Source: JANXYY01 sp035530875 (GTDB lineage Bacteria; Actinomycetota; Actinomycetes; Nanopelagicales; Nanopelagicaceae). Taken from it: a stretch of 64,000 nucleotides of DNA. The stretch is taken from contig DATKUB010000061.1 in NCBI GenBank assembly GCA_035530875.1, positions 50,106 to 114,105 on the forward strand, written 5' to 3'. Position numbers and translations under genes: made by a program. Position 1 is the stretch's first letter. Every line of letters begins with the position of its first letter. A model generated the notes under the pieces. The model was not told the origin of the DNA and ran no database searches. It saw nothing but the letters and a program-made list of their open reading frames with translations. Of the stretch, positions 33,782-42,944 are shown piece by piece.

Positions 33782-35160
33782 CCGCCAACTCCATCCGCTA
33801 ATGGGATGGAAATTAGAGTGCGTAGGCCACCTAGGGGGCTCTGGTCCAAGGCGATCGAACCCTCGTGTAGCGAAATAACTTGGGCTGCGATGTTTAATCC
33901 CAGGCCAAATCCACCGCCGACTCGTGACCTTGACTCCTCCAGCCGACCAAATCGGCTCAGAGCTAGATTCCGCTGATCGACTGGTATTCCTGGCCCGGCA
34001 TCGTCAACTGTCAAGATCGCTTGACCACCGTTAGCTCTCAACGAAACCGAGACGTCGGCAGTCGCGGGCGTGTGCTGCCTGATGTTAGCCATCAAATTTG
34101 CAACTACCTGCGACAGGAGGGCTTCGTCCCCATCTACAAACACATCTGCTTCCACGTCAATTGAGACCGTTCGACCGTTCTCTTGATCTTTTAAGTCATG
34201 CGCAAAATCATCGACTACCGCCGAGAAATCGACCATCGAGCGGGATATCTCGGGTTTCTCGTCGAGACTGGAAAGTCTAAGGAGCCCAGTTATTAAAGCT
34301 TCCATTCGGGAACTCTCGGCATTTAGCCTGGCCACAGCCCGGGTGCGTTGATCGGGACTGAGCGAATCGCTTCCTTTCAGAATTTCCGCGTACCCCTTAA
34401 TCACCGTCAACGGAGTACGTAATTCGTGCGAGGCATCCCCAAGGAATTTGCGCATTCGAGCCTCAGACTCGGCCTTGGTCTGGAGCGAGGAGCGAAGCGC
34501 CGTGATCATCTCATTCAACGCGCTGCCCAAAATGCCCAACTCCGTTCCCTCATGTGCGCTTGGGACGACTCTGGCCAAATCACCGCCAGCTATCGCCGTC
34601 GCTGTGTCTATCATCTGGTCAACAGTTTTGAGATTCCTGCGAACTACCCACCAGATCAATGCGGCTCCCGTCAGAATTATCAGCAGAACCACCAATGAAG
34701 ATGAGGTTACGAGGTTGTTCATCTGCTGATTTAGCCCGCTGAGCGGCATCGCAGCGATTACTGAGAGCCCATCACCCAACTTTCGAGCCCGCGCTCGATA
34801 TGGGGTAGTTCCACCTACGGTGATGAACCCGCGTAACGCATTTGCTGTCTGCGCCTTGCTTATTTTTGGAAAAGGAAGTGGATTATAAATGTTTCCGGAC
34901 TGTCGAATTACGGTGATCGAGCCATCTGGTAGCGCCACTCCAAGGGCAACGGCGATCACCAGATCATCGGCACGCGTGGTCACCTTGGTCGGTGCCTTTG
35001 AGGGAGTGCCTTGGGTGGCGGCCAACACTTGGGTAAGGCTGGCCTCAATCTGCGCCATTCCATTTGCGCGCGTCGCCGTCACGCTATAAGCCCCGATGAT
35101 TAATGACGCCACAGCAATTACCAGTGAGGTAATTAGCGTCAGTCGGGTTCGGAGTTTCAT
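33778..35160 (-). CDS. Membrane sensor histidine kinase (EnvZ/TrcS type)
   Basis: 460 residues. Helices at about 7-27 and 158-180 bracket an extracellular sensor of about 130 residues. HAMP (about 182-235) leads to the HisKA dimer with the phosphorylated histidine in DASHELRTPLTVIKG near 247. The ATPase domain has the N box (NLMANIRQHT), G1 (DDAGPGIP) and G2 (GGGFGLGLNIA) motifs. The gene overlaps the response regulator by four bases and the secreted protein by four, making a three-gene unit. The signal is unknown. Confidence 0.92.
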   Translation of the reverse strand: MKLRTRLTLITSLVIAVASLIIGAYSVTATRANGMAQIEASLTQVLAATQGTPSKAPTKVTTRADDLVIAVALGVALPDGSITVIRQSGNIYNPLPFPKISKAQTANALRGFITVGGTTPYRARARKLGDGLSVIAAMPLSGLNQQMNNLVTSSSLVVLLIILTGAALIWWVVRRNLKTVDQMIDTATAIAGGDLARVVPSAHEGTELGILGSALNEMITALRSSLQTKAESEARMRKFLGDASHELRTPLTVIKGYAEILKGSDSLSPDQRTRAVARLNAESSRMEALITGLLRLSSLDEKPEISRSMVDFSAVVDDFAHDLKDQENGRTVSIDVEADVFVDGDEALLSQVVANLMANIRQHTPATADVSVSLRANGGQAILTVDDAGPGIPVDQRNLALSRFGRLEESRSRVGGGFGLGLNIAAQVISLHEGSIALDQSPLGGLRTLISIPLADGVGG

Positions 35161-35891
35161 GCCTTGGACTTGGCTGGACCCGTCTTGTTCGCCCTAGGGT
35201 CACGCAATTGGAAACCGACCCCACGGACAGTTCGGATTAAACCGGTACCTTCCGGGTCGATCTTCTTCCGCAGATAAGAAATATAGGTATCGACCACGCT
35301 GGTTTCGGCCTCGAAATCAATATCCCAGACTGAACTTAGCAACTGGCTCTTGGTAAGTACGCGCCTTTGATTCTGGATCAGATATTCGAGCAGACGAAAC
35401 TCGGTTGGCGATAGGGTCACGGGCGCTGAATCAACAAACACTTCGTGATTTAGTACGTGGAGTTCCACCGGTCCACAACGGAGAACATCGGTTGGATCTT
35501 CCGCTTTTCTGGTGCGCCGAAGCACCGCTGCCACCCTTAACAGCAGTTCTTCCAGCCCAAAGGGCTTAGTGATGTAATCATCGGCGCCAAGCACAAAGCC
35601 GCGAGTTGTGTCTTGACGGTCTTGGCGCGCGGTCAGAAACAGAGCGGGTGTCTGATCGCCCTTGCTTCGAATCCGTTCAAGAAGTTCGAAACCGTCCATT
35701 AAGGGCATATTCACGTCGAGTAGAAGCAGGTCCGGACTCTCATCGCGCATAATCCTGAGTGCGTCCATCCCGTCCTTGGCGCGCAAGGAGCGATATCCGC
35801 CTAAATTGAGCGCGTCGACGAGCAGATCCGCCACGGAATCTTCATCGTCAACGATCAGGACGAGAGCCGGGTCATTATCAGCGGTGGGCAT
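35157..35891 (-). CDS. OmpR/PhoB-family response regulator
   Basis: 244 residues: a receiver domain (acidic pair in IVDDEDS, phospho-acceptor Asp in LLLDVNMPLMDG near 58, conserved Lys in DDYITKPFG) and a winged-helix DNA-binding domain (about 140-230, TEFRLLEYLIQNQRRVLTKS and RTVRGVGFQLR). A strong GGAGG precedes ATG 35891. It is first in the operon with the kinase and secreted protein. The C-terminal tail is Lys-rich. Targets cannot be named from this window. Confidence 0.93.
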   Translation of the reverse strand: MPTADNDPALVLIVDDEDSVADLLVDALNLGGYRSLRAKDGMDALRIMRDESPDLLLLDVNMPLMDGFELLERIRSKGDQTPALFLTARQDRQDTTRGFVLGADDYITKPFGLEELLLRVAAVLRRTRKAEDPTDVLRCGPVELHVLNHEVFVDSAPVTLSPTEFRLLEYLIQNQRRVLTKSQLLSSVWDIDFEAETSVVDTYISYLRKKIDPEGTGLIRTVRGVGFQLRDPRANKTGPAKSKA

Positions 35892-35973
35892 TGGAACCTC
35901 CTGAGATTAAAGATAGCGGCATCCTGCCTGGCCCCAGGGAGTTGTGGGCAGGTTAATTGAATCCTCACAACTT

Positions 35974-36049
35974 TGGCTCCCGCGCTTGGACTCGAACCAA
36001 GAACCTGCCGGTTAACAGCCGGCTGCTCTGCCAATTGAGCTACACGGGA
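35974..36049 (-). tRNA. tRNA-Asn (anticodon GTT)
   Basis: The minus strand folds into a cloverleaf with acceptor TCCCGTG/CGCGGGA, anticodon loop CTGTTAA and T-arm GGTTCGAGTCC. The discriminator is G, as usual for bacterial tRNA-Asn, and CCA is encoded at 35974-35976. Confidence 0.97.
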
Positions 36050-36120
36050 AGGCGCCCGTGAACTCTAGCGCAGGCAAGAGGGCGGGCGAAAACCAGAGAC
36101 TAACCCGAGCTTTGCACTGC

Positions 36121-36591
36121 TCAGGCCAGAGCCTGTTTGAGCAGGGATTGCCCCCGCTGGTCGGCTTCGGCAATGGCTTTTGGAGTCGGGTCACCTTGCC
36201 ATTCGATCTCAACGAAGGTTTCGTCGGCACCTTTTCGATTCCGACGGCGTACTGAAATTACCGCCCTTGCCCTGCTCGGGGTGAGGTAAATGATGGAGGT
36301 AAGAATCGTGGCGGTTACCCGTTCTCGAATCACCTCGGCAATCTTCGATGGCACGGTCAGGTGAATTTCGTTAGCCACGTCTGAGCCGGCAATCACAAGA
36401 CGTAGGTCCTGAGAATCAAATGACACGCGATTGATCTGCCACCACTCAATGCGTTTGGAGTTCTGCGTCCAAAGATGGAGTGCTTGCGTCGTAGCCAGCG
36501 CAAAACCACCCGCAATCTCGGCGCGCATCAGTGCCCGTTCTCCAGTTGTCAGAACGAACCCACTTGAATCGATTCTTTTGAAAATTCCCAT
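36121..36591 (-). CDS. Conserved-looking hypothetical protein next to dnaG
   Basis: 156 residues, no signal peptide or membrane helix. The first 60 residues alternate strands in a PH-like way (GFVLTTGERALMRAEIAGGF, ALATTQALHLW), followed by a helical C-terminal half with HLTVPSKIAEVIRERVTATI and a tail FVEIEWQGDP. I cannot name a function. It starts at the last base of the dnaG stop, so it is translated with DNA primase and probably expressed constitutively. Confidence 0.7.
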   Translation of the reverse strand: MGIFKRIDSSGFVLTTGERALMRAEIAGGFALATTQALHLWTQNSKRIEWWQINRVSFDSQDLRLVIAGSDVANEIHLTVPSKIAEVIRERVTATILTSIIYLTPSRARAVISVRRRNRKGADETFVEIEWQGDPTPKAIAEADQRGQSLLKQALA

Positions 36592-38444
36592 CAGAGATCT
36601 CCAATTGCCTGCTCGTGGAGATCCCGGCGACGAGCTTCCAACTGAACCAATTCCATAAACGCCTCGTTGTACGCCTGGCCTTGCTCAACAGGATTTATAC
36701 GTTGCAATCGCGACTTCAACTCCGCGATAGTGCGGCTGGCCGCCATTTCCCTAAGTCGAGCCGAGACGCTAACCGCGTAGCGATCATCGACAACGCTATT
36801 GGCTCGCACCGGCTCCACCGCCAACTCTCGAACTAGGGCCTGGATCTGTTCGTCTCCGCAGTTTTGCAGGACCGCTTCAATCCAATCTCCAGATGCAGAG
36901 TATCCACCCGATACGGCGTCGATCGCGCTCCGAACAGCGAGGTAAGCCGGATGCGTGAAAGCCGTCGACTCAACCTCCGAAAAAGACTCCAGTAGTGCCG
37001 GAGCTTGAATTGCGACCTTGAGAACTTCGCGCTCTAAGGCAAGGCGTGGATCACTCGGATCCGGCCGCCAGCCGTCATCAACCCTCGCAGCGACCGCAGG
37101 GGCAGCCACGTGCTTGTTACTTCGTACGATTGCACCAGTGACAGCTTCTATTTCCATTCCCAGCCAACCCGCTAGCAACCTTGCGTACTCTGGCCGAAGC
37201 GATCGATCACGGATTTGGGCCACCAAGGGTGCGGCCGATGCTAATGCTGCGACTCTGCCCTCGGCGCTTTCTAAGTTGTAATTGGCAAGGGTCGATTTAA
37301 TCGCGAATTCGAACAACGGAACTCGTCGAGCCACCAGATCCCTAACCGCGGCATCACCTTGCTGCTGACGCAATTCGCATGGATCAAGGCCACTTGGCTC
37401 AACCGCAACAAAAGTCTGGGATACGAACTTTTGATCATCGGCGAATGCCCGCAGAGCAGCCTTTTGACCCGCCGCGTCACCATCAAAGGTGAAAATTACT
37501 TCCCCTCGGAAAGCGTCATCATCCATGAGTAGACGTCTGAGAATCCGAATATGATCGTCGCCAAAAGCCGTTCCGCAAGTGGCGACCGCTGTCATTACAC
37601 CGGCAGCATGGGCGGCCATTACATCGGTATATCCCTCAACTACAACGACCTGGCGCTTTCGGGCAATTTCTTTCTTCGCCAATTCAAGACCATATAAAAC
37701 CGAACTTTTTTTATAGATAGGTGTCTCTGGGCTGTTTAGATACTTAGGGCTGGTGTCTGCATTGTCAGTGGACAACTTCCTTGCTCCAAAACCAACAATG
37801 TCACCGCTGATATCTTTAATCGGCCACATTAAACGGTGTCGGAAACGGTCGATTGGACCGCGTTGACCCTCCTGGCCTAGGCCTCCGACCGTCAGTTCCT
37901 CAACTGAAAATCCTTTGCCGCGTAGGTGTTTTGTCAGAGCGTCCCATTCATCAGGCGCGTAGCCGACTGCAAAGTGCTTTGCCATTTCAATATCAAAATT
38001 CCTGGCGACCAGAAAGTCTCGGCCGATTTGAGCACTGGCAGACTCGGCAAGTTGTTCCTGGAAAAACAATGAGGCCAGTCGATTTGCCTCTACCAGACGC
38101 GCCCGCAAACCAGGTGGTTGCCGCGGGGAACCGCTGCCTTCTTCGTAGCGCAATTCGTAGCCGATTCGATCAGCTAGGCGCTCTACTGTCTCGGTAAACG
38201 AGAGGTGATCAATCTTCATTAGGAAAGATATGACGTCACCACCCTCCTGGCAGCCAAAACAATGAAAATAGCCCTTGGCTGGTGTCACATGAAAAGAAGG
38301 CGATTTCTCATCGTGGAAAGGACAGAGACCCTTCTTCTGGCCGCCACCGGCATTGCGCAACTGAACGAAATCACCTATTACTTCCTCAATCGGCGCATGC
38401 TCGCGCACATGTGCCACATCTTCATCGCGAATTCGTCCGGTCAC
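36591..38444 (-). CDS. dnaG: DNA primase
   Basis: 617 residues from a GTG at 38444. The CHC2 zinc domain is CPFHDEKSPSFHV followed by FHCFGCQEGGD (about 40-70). The TOPRIM core has VVVEGYTDVMAAHAAG near 260 and FTFDGDAAGQKAA near 310. The C-terminal DnaB-binding part is present. It makes RNA primers at the replication fork. The GTG fits a ribosome site (AGGATCAGGG) and clears the dgt stop by 10 bases; a longer frame to 38486 would overlap dgt. Confidence 0.96.
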   Translation of the reverse strand: MTGRIRDEDVAHVREHAPIEEVIGDFVQLRNAGGGQKKGLCPFHDEKSPSFHVTPAKGYFHCFGCQEGGDVISFLMKIDHLSFTETVERLADRIGYELRYEEGSGSPRQPPGLRARLVEANRLASLFFQEQLAESASAQIGRDFLVARNFDIEMAKHFAVGYAPDEWDALTKHLRGKGFSVEELTVGGLGQEGQRGPIDRFRHRLMWPIKDISGDIVGFGARKLSTDNADTSPKYLNSPETPIYKKSSVLYGLELAKKEIARKRQVVVVEGYTDVMAAHAAGVMTAVATCGTAFGDDHIRILRRLLMDDDAFRGEVIFTFDGDAAGQKAALRAFADDQKFVSQTFVAVEPSGLDPCELRQQQGDAAVRDLVARRVPLFEFAIKSTLANYNLESAEGRVAALASAAPLVAQIRDRSLRPEYARLLAGWLGMEIEAVTGAIVRSNKHVAAPAVAARVDDGWRPDPSDPRLALEREVLKVAIQAPALLESFSEVESTAFTHPAYLAVRSAIDAVSGGYSASGDWIEAVLQNCGDEQIQALVRELAVEPVRANSVVDDRYAVSVSARLREMAASRTIAELKSRLQRINPVEQGQAYNEAFMELVQLEARRRDLHEQAIGDL

Positions 38445-38454
38445 GACCCTGATC

Positions 38455-39678
38455 CTAAGAGAGAAGTAACCGGGCGTGGAGCGCAAGGGCGCCAGGATCG
38501 GTCAAGGAGGCGATCTGATCGACCACTATTCGCATCTGCGCCGACTTCGACTCGGCTGCCTCCCATGCCTCCAGCGAGATTCGATCGAGAGTCGCTGGCG
38601 CTCCCTGGGTCACTGCCCCCACCAATTCGTGAATGACGGTGCGCTGTCGTTCGTATCGGAGACGGGCATGATCGCTACGCATTACGTAATACGACGCAAC
38701 CGCCTTTAGCGCCGCACATTCAATTCGCTGCTGACGGGGTACAACGAGATCGGCTTCATAACGCGCCAGCGAGCCACCGCCGAAAACCGCTCGTGTCGCT
38801 CGCTCAGAGCCTTCGGCAAATCTTCCAATCAATTGACTCGTCAGATCTTTGAGCGCGGCCAAACTTCGATGTGTTCCGTCGAAATTCTGTGGCCAGAAAG
38901 GCAGCTCGAACATCCGTTGAAATCCCAATTTAACTTCTTCGACTTGACCGTCGACGAGAAACTCGGTTGCTGCTATCCGAGCTATTTCGTCGATCTCCGT
39001 CGAGTCGCGCAACTGTGCAAAGGTCACGCTTCCAGCAAAAATTGCATCCTCAAAATCGTGAACCGAATACGCAATATCGTCGGACCAATCCATGATTTGG
39101 GCCTCTAGGCAACGCCTAGCGTTCGGTGCTCCTTCCCTGACCCAATTGAAGATCTCAAGATCATCCTCATAAACACCAAACTTTTTCGAGTTTTCGGTTC
39201 GCATCCAGGGATATTTCGTTGCCGCATCAAGCGATGCGCGGGTGAGATTCAGTCCTAGCGAATTCCCATCTCGGTCAACACTCTTTGCCTCAAGTCGGAC
39301 CAATAGGCGAAAACTCTGAGCGTTCCCCTCGAAACCACCAAATTCATTTGCCGCCTCGGCCAACGCAGTCTCACCATTATGGCCAAATGGTGGGTGGCCC
39401 AAATCGTGCGCCAAGCAAGCGCTCTCCACCAGATCTGGATCTGCGCCGAGCGCCGCTCCGAGTTCCCGACCAACCTGACCACATTCGAGAGAATGGGAGA
39501 GCCGAGTGCGCGGAAAATCGCTCTCCCAGGGGACGACAACTTGAGTCTTGGCTGCCAACCGGCGCAAGGCTGCGGAGTGGAGAATTCGGGCTCGATCTCG
39601 GGCGAACTCGGTTCTCCCCGGCCTTTTTGCCGGCTCAGCCATGAATCTTTCTCGATCTAGATCGCGATAACCACTCAT
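38455..39678 (-). CDS. dgt: dGTPase-family deoxynucleoside triphosphate triphosphohydrolase
   Basis: 407 residues of the HD superfamily. The metal site is TRLSHSLECGQ near 60 and CLAHDLGHPPFGHNGE near 90. The opening YRDLDRERFMAEPAKRPGRTEFARDRARILHS is the typical Dgt start. It cleaves dNTPs to nucleoside and tripolyphosphate. The dgt-dnaG order is standard in Actinobacteria. ATG 39678 is chosen over a GTG at 39720 because similarity starts there, though the ribosome site is poor. Confidence 0.93.
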   Translation of the reverse strand: MSGYRDLDRERFMAEPAKRPGRTEFARDRARILHSAALRRLAAKTQVVVPWESDFPRTRLSHSLECGQVGRELGAALGADPDLVESACLAHDLGHPPFGHNGETALAEAANEFGGFEGNAQSFRLLVRLEAKSVDRDGNSLGLNLTRASLDAATKYPWMRTENSKKFGVYEDDLEIFNWVREGAPNARRCLEAQIMDWSDDIAYSVHDFEDAIFAGSVTFAQLRDSTEIDEIARIAATEFLVDGQVEEVKLGFQRMFELPFWPQNFDGTHRSLAALKDLTSQLIGRFAEGSERATRAVFGGGSLARYEADLVVPRQQRIECAALKAVASYYVMRSDHARLRYERQRTVIHELVGAVTQGAPATLDRISLEAWEAAESKSAQMRIVVDQIASLTDPGALALHARLLLS

Positions 39679-39691
39679 TTTTGTCGCGCTC

Positions 39692-40330
39692 TCATGGCCC
39701 AACGCTACTGCCCCGGTCACTCAAGTGAATTCCGATCCGACCAAAGGTGACATAAGCCAAGTAGGCGCCAGTCTCGCGGATCAGATAACGAACGCTGTGG
39801 CTTGCGTTGGTGGCCGCGGGTCCGGTCGCGACCGGTGCGCAGGTTGGCGCCAGTCCATGATCTCGAGCCATCGTTTCGACTCGTAGGCAATGCCAAGCGT
39901 CGGTGACAATGACAACTGATTTCCAGGCATGCTTATGCAGGTAACTTTCGGCAGCAAGGATGCTCTGTAAAGTATCGCGCCCCTGCGGCAAAGCCGCGAT
40001 CAATTTGCTAGGTATGCCACGGTTCATCAACCAGGTCTTACTGGCAGCGGCCTCCGTAGTCCGATCTCCTGGTGCTCCGCCGCCGACGGTAACGATTCGA
40101 GGCGCGTCCCCCTGTTGGTAAATGTCGAGAGCAATCTGCAAGCGTGCTTCCAGGACCGCGCTTGGGCGCCCGTCGTACTGGGCAGCCCCCATAATTAAAA
40201 TCGCATCTCCTCGACCTGGCACAGTATGCGTTCCAGTCCACCAGATACGCGCCGTGCACCAGAGCGGAAATGCAATAAATAGAATGATCATTGAGCCGAT
40301 GAGCCTTCTAACCACCAGAAAACGCCTCAT
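39692..40330 (-). CDS. YdcF/SanA-type DUF218 membrane-anchored protein
   Basis: 212 residues: one N-terminal helix (about 9-28) and a DUF218 domain with GDAILIMGAAQYDGRPSAVL near 45, TVGGGAPGDRTTEA near 83, and VVIVTDAWHCLRVETMARDHG near 145. The family is linked to envelope integrity or vancomycin sensitivity in E. coli; its reaction is not settled. It overlaps dusB by about 23 bases. ATG 40330 is preferred to a TTG at 40342. Confidence 0.85.
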   Translation of the reverse strand: MRRFLVVRRLIGSMIILFIAFPLWCTARIWWTGTHTVPGRGDAILIMGAAQYDGRPSAVLEARLQIALDIYQQGDAPRIVTVGGGAPGDRTTEAAASKTWLMNRGIPSKLIAALPQGRDTLQSILAAESYLHKHAWKSVVIVTDAWHCLRVETMARDHGLAPTCAPVATGPAATNASHSVRYLIRETGAYLAYVTFGRIGIHLSDRGSSVGP

Positions 40331-41471
40331 CGGAATCAACAACCGGAAAGCCGTCGGGGTCTTTTAACCAGCCCTGCGGCAGCGAAACCGGTCTTGATGG
40401 AGTGCTTCTACCGCGCGGCCCCTGACCGATCACCGTTGGAAACTCCTGATCACCATCGAGTTGATCCAGTAGACGACGCAATTCGACAAGTGAGGAAACC
40501 TGAGCCAACCCCACTCGAATCGGATTCCGCACGGTAAAGCCCTTCAAATACCAAGCTACGTGTTTGCGAAAATCCCGACAGGCGCGGAACTCATCAGCGA
40601 AATGCTGCGCTAGAAGTTCGGCATGTCGAAACATGATCTCAGAGACCGCCGAGAGTCCGGGTGCAGCCGGGATTGGTTTTCCATTGAGAGCAGCTGAAAG
40701 TTCTCCAAATAGCCAGGGTCTGCCAAGACAACCGCGGCCAACCACCACTCCGGCGCAGTGGGTCTGAGCCATCATTGCTTGCGCGTCGGCAGCGCTCCAA
40801 ATATCGCCATTGCCAAGAACCGGAACTGCCATAGGTGCAAGTTCGGCGACAAGATCGGCGATGGATTGCCAATCTGCTTTGCCGCCATACATTTGCCCAG
40901 CCGTTCGTCCGTGAAGGGCAACCCAAGCAACCCCAGCTTCCGCCGCAATTCGGCCAGCACGCAAAAACGTTAAATGCTCATCGTCAATGCCCTTACGCAT
41001 CTTTACGGTCACCGGAATTCCATACGGAGCCGCCCCACTGACCACAGATTCCACAATCGACCCAAAGAGCCGATGCTTGTATGGAAGAGCTGCGCCGCCA
41101 CCCTTTCTCGTAACCTTTGGAACTGGGCAGCCAAAATTAAGATCAATGTGATCGGCCAGATTTTCGCTGGCAAGCATCCGAGCCGCATCACCCGCAGTCT
41201 TAGCATCCACTGCATACAATTGAATTGATCGCGGTGACTCACCTGAGCCAGGCGCAATCATTCTCAAAGTCTCTGGGTGACGTTCGGTCAACGCCCTCGC
41301 CGTAACCATTTCGGACACGAATAAACCTGCGCCCTGTTCACGACAGAGTTGCCTAAAAGCCGAATTAGTGATGCCGGCCATCGGCGCGAGCACCACCGGA
41401 GTGCTGATCGTAAATTTGCCCAGCCGCAATGGCTCGGGAATCAACAACCCAGCAGGCGCGGGGCTAGCCAT
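40308..41471 (-). CDS. dusB: tRNA-dihydrouridine synthase
   Basis: 387 residues of FMN-dependent Dus. VVLAPMAGITNSAFRQLC near 26 starts the barrel, DLNFGCPVPKVTRKGGGAAL near 110 has the catalytic cysteine, VTVKMRKGIDD near 153 and LHGRTAGQMYGG near 185 bind FMN and RNA, and VLGNGDIWS near 215 follows. A C-terminal helical domain is present. It reduces specific uridines in the tRNA D-loop. It overlaps glyS by 31 bases, so the two are co-translated. Confidence 0.95.
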   Translation of the reverse strand: MASPAPAGLLIPEPLRLGKFTISTPVVLAPMAGITNSAFRQLCREQGAGLFVSEMVTARALTERHPETLRMIAPGSGESPRSIQLYAVDAKTAGDAARMLASENLADHIDLNFGCPVPKVTRKGGGAALPYKHRLFGSIVESVVSGAAPYGIPVTVKMRKGIDDEHLTFLRAGRIAAEAGVAWVALHGRTAGQMYGGKADWQSIADLVAELAPMAVPVLGNGDIWSAADAQAMMAQTHCAGVVVGRGCLGRPWLFGELSAALNGKPIPAAPGLSAVSEIMFRHAELLAQHFADEFRACRDFRKHVAWYLKGFTVRNPIRVGLAQVSSLVELRRLLDQLDGDQEFPTVIGQGPRGRSTPSRPVSLPQGWLKDPDGFPVVDSDEAFSGG

Positions 41472-42829
41472 GACTCAACTTGGTCAAGGGAAATTCGTTC
41501 CTGTGCCATCGAATCGCGCTCACGAATGGTAACTGCATTATCGTCGAGTGTTTCGAAATCAACGGTGATGCAATACGGAGTTCCGATCTCATCTTGCCTA
41601 CGGTATCGGCGACCAATGGCTCCCGCGTCGTCGAAATCGACACTCCAATTTCGCCGCAACACTGCGGCTAAATCTCTCGCCTTAGGCGAAAGATCCGCGT
41701 TCCGACTTAGTGGTAGTACGGCTACCTTCACAGGTGCCAGGCGATGGTCGAGGCGAAGTACTACTCGCTTGTCAACACCGCCCTTAGAGTTAGGAGCTTC
41801 ATCCTCTGAGTAGGCATCAAGTAAGAAGGTGAGCGCACATCGGTCAACGCCCGATGCCGGCTCAATAACGAACGGCACCCAACGCTCACCCGATTCTTGA
41901 TCGAACCAGGATAGATCTGTTCCAGACGCCGTGGAATGCGCCCGAAGATCAAAATCGGTTCGGTTTGCGATGCCTTCCAACTCGCCCCATTCCGTACCCG
42001 CAAATTCAAATTTGTATTCGATATCTGCGGTGCGCTTCGAATAATGCGAAAGTTTTTCCTTGGGGTGTTCAAAAACCCGCAGGCGGTCCGGATTGACTCC
42101 GAGATCCGCGTACCAAGCAAGTCGAGTATCAATCCAATACTGATGCCAGTCCTCATCGGTGCCGGGAACAACGAAAAATTCCATTTCCATCTGCTCAAAC
42201 TCGCGAGTACGGAAAATAAAATTCCCAGGGGTAATTTCGTTTCTGAATGACTTACCGATCTGTCCGATGCCGAAGGGAGGTTTTTTTCTCGATGTCGTGG
42301 CGACGTTGGCAAAGTTGATGAAGATTCCTTGCGCGGTCTCGGGGCGTAGGTATGCCAGGCCGCTCTCGTCCTCTACCGGCCCCAAAAAGGTCTTTAATAA
42401 TCCAGAGAATTGCTTAGGGGTCGTGAACTGCCCCTTGGTGCCGCAATTGGGACAATTGATGTCAGAAAGCGACGGCGCTTCACGTCCGTGCTTGGCCAGA
42501 TACGCCTCTTCAAGGTGGTCTGCACGATAACGTTTGTGGCACGAGAGGCACTCGGTCAGGGGGTCGCTAAAAGTCGCGACATGACCAGACGCTTCCCACA
42601 CTTCACGAGCCAAGATGACGCAGGAATCCAGCCCCACAACATCCTCTCGGCCAGTGACCATCGACTTCCACCATTGGCGCTTGATGTTGTTCTTTAGCTC
42701 GACGCCGAGCGGGCCATAGTCCCAAGAGGCGCGGAGCCCGCCATATATCTCGCTGGACGGGTAGACAAAGCCCCGGCGCTTGGCCAGTCCGACAATTGTC
42801 TCTAAACGGTCTATCCGATTTCCTGCCAT
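41441..42829 (-). CDS. glyS: Glycyl-tRNA synthetase (single-chain class II type)
   Basis: 462 residues, the dimeric eukaryote/archaeon-like form common in Actinobacteria. It starts RLETIVGLAKRRGFVYPSSE; YGPLGVELKNNIKRQWW near 34 is the class II motif 1 region, and the zinc-binding pattern CLSCHKRY ... CPNCGTKG lies near 90-130. RPETAQGIFINFANV near 165 and FRTREFEQMEMEFFV near 203 are catalytic. The C-terminal anticodon domain is present. Zinc use by GlyS is notable beside the divergent zinc importer. Confidence 0.96.
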   Translation of the reverse strand: MAGNRIDRLETIVGLAKRRGFVYPSSEIYGGLRASWDYGPLGVELKNNIKRQWWKSMVTGREDVVGLDSCVILAREVWEASGHVATFSDPLTECLSCHKRYRADHLEEAYLAKHGREAPSLSDINCPNCGTKGQFTTPKQFSGLLKTFLGPVEDESGLAYLRPETAQGIFINFANVATTSRKKPPFGIGQIGKSFRNEITPGNFIFRTREFEQMEMEFFVVPGTDEDWHQYWIDTRLAWYADLGVNPDRLRVFEHPKEKLSHYSKRTADIEYKFEFAGTEWGELEGIANRTDFDLRAHSTASGTDLSWFDQESGERWVPFVIEPASGVDRCALTFLLDAYSEDEAPNSKGGVDKRVVLRLDHRLAPVKVAVLPLSRNADLSPKARDLAAVLRRNWSVDFDDAGAIGRRYRRQDEIGTPYCITVDFETLDDNAVTIRERDSMAQERISLDQVESWLAPRLLGC

Positions 42830-42910
42830 CTTTACCCCTACGTTTGTCCATCCGGCTGGCGGTCGGCGGTGCGCGACAAGGAAGTCTAACCTGTGGTGAG
42901 TAGTTGATTT

Positions 42911-42925
42911 TGATAATCATTCTCA
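42911..42925. promoter_or_regulatory. Candidate Zur box upstream of the zinc importer
   Basis: TGATAATCATTCTCA, whose complement TGAGAATGATTATCA resembles the Fur/Zur 7-1-7 palindrome, ends 19 bases before the importer ATG. The third gene of interest, zur, is coupled downstream, so autoregulation by zinc is likely. Confidence 0.68.
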
Positions 42926-42944
42926 CTTCTGTTAATCTCGCCAC

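Noticed and set aside
42830..42944. T-box leader before glyS
   Set aside because: The space is only about 115 bases, shared with a divergent gene, and no T-box sequence or terminator is visible.
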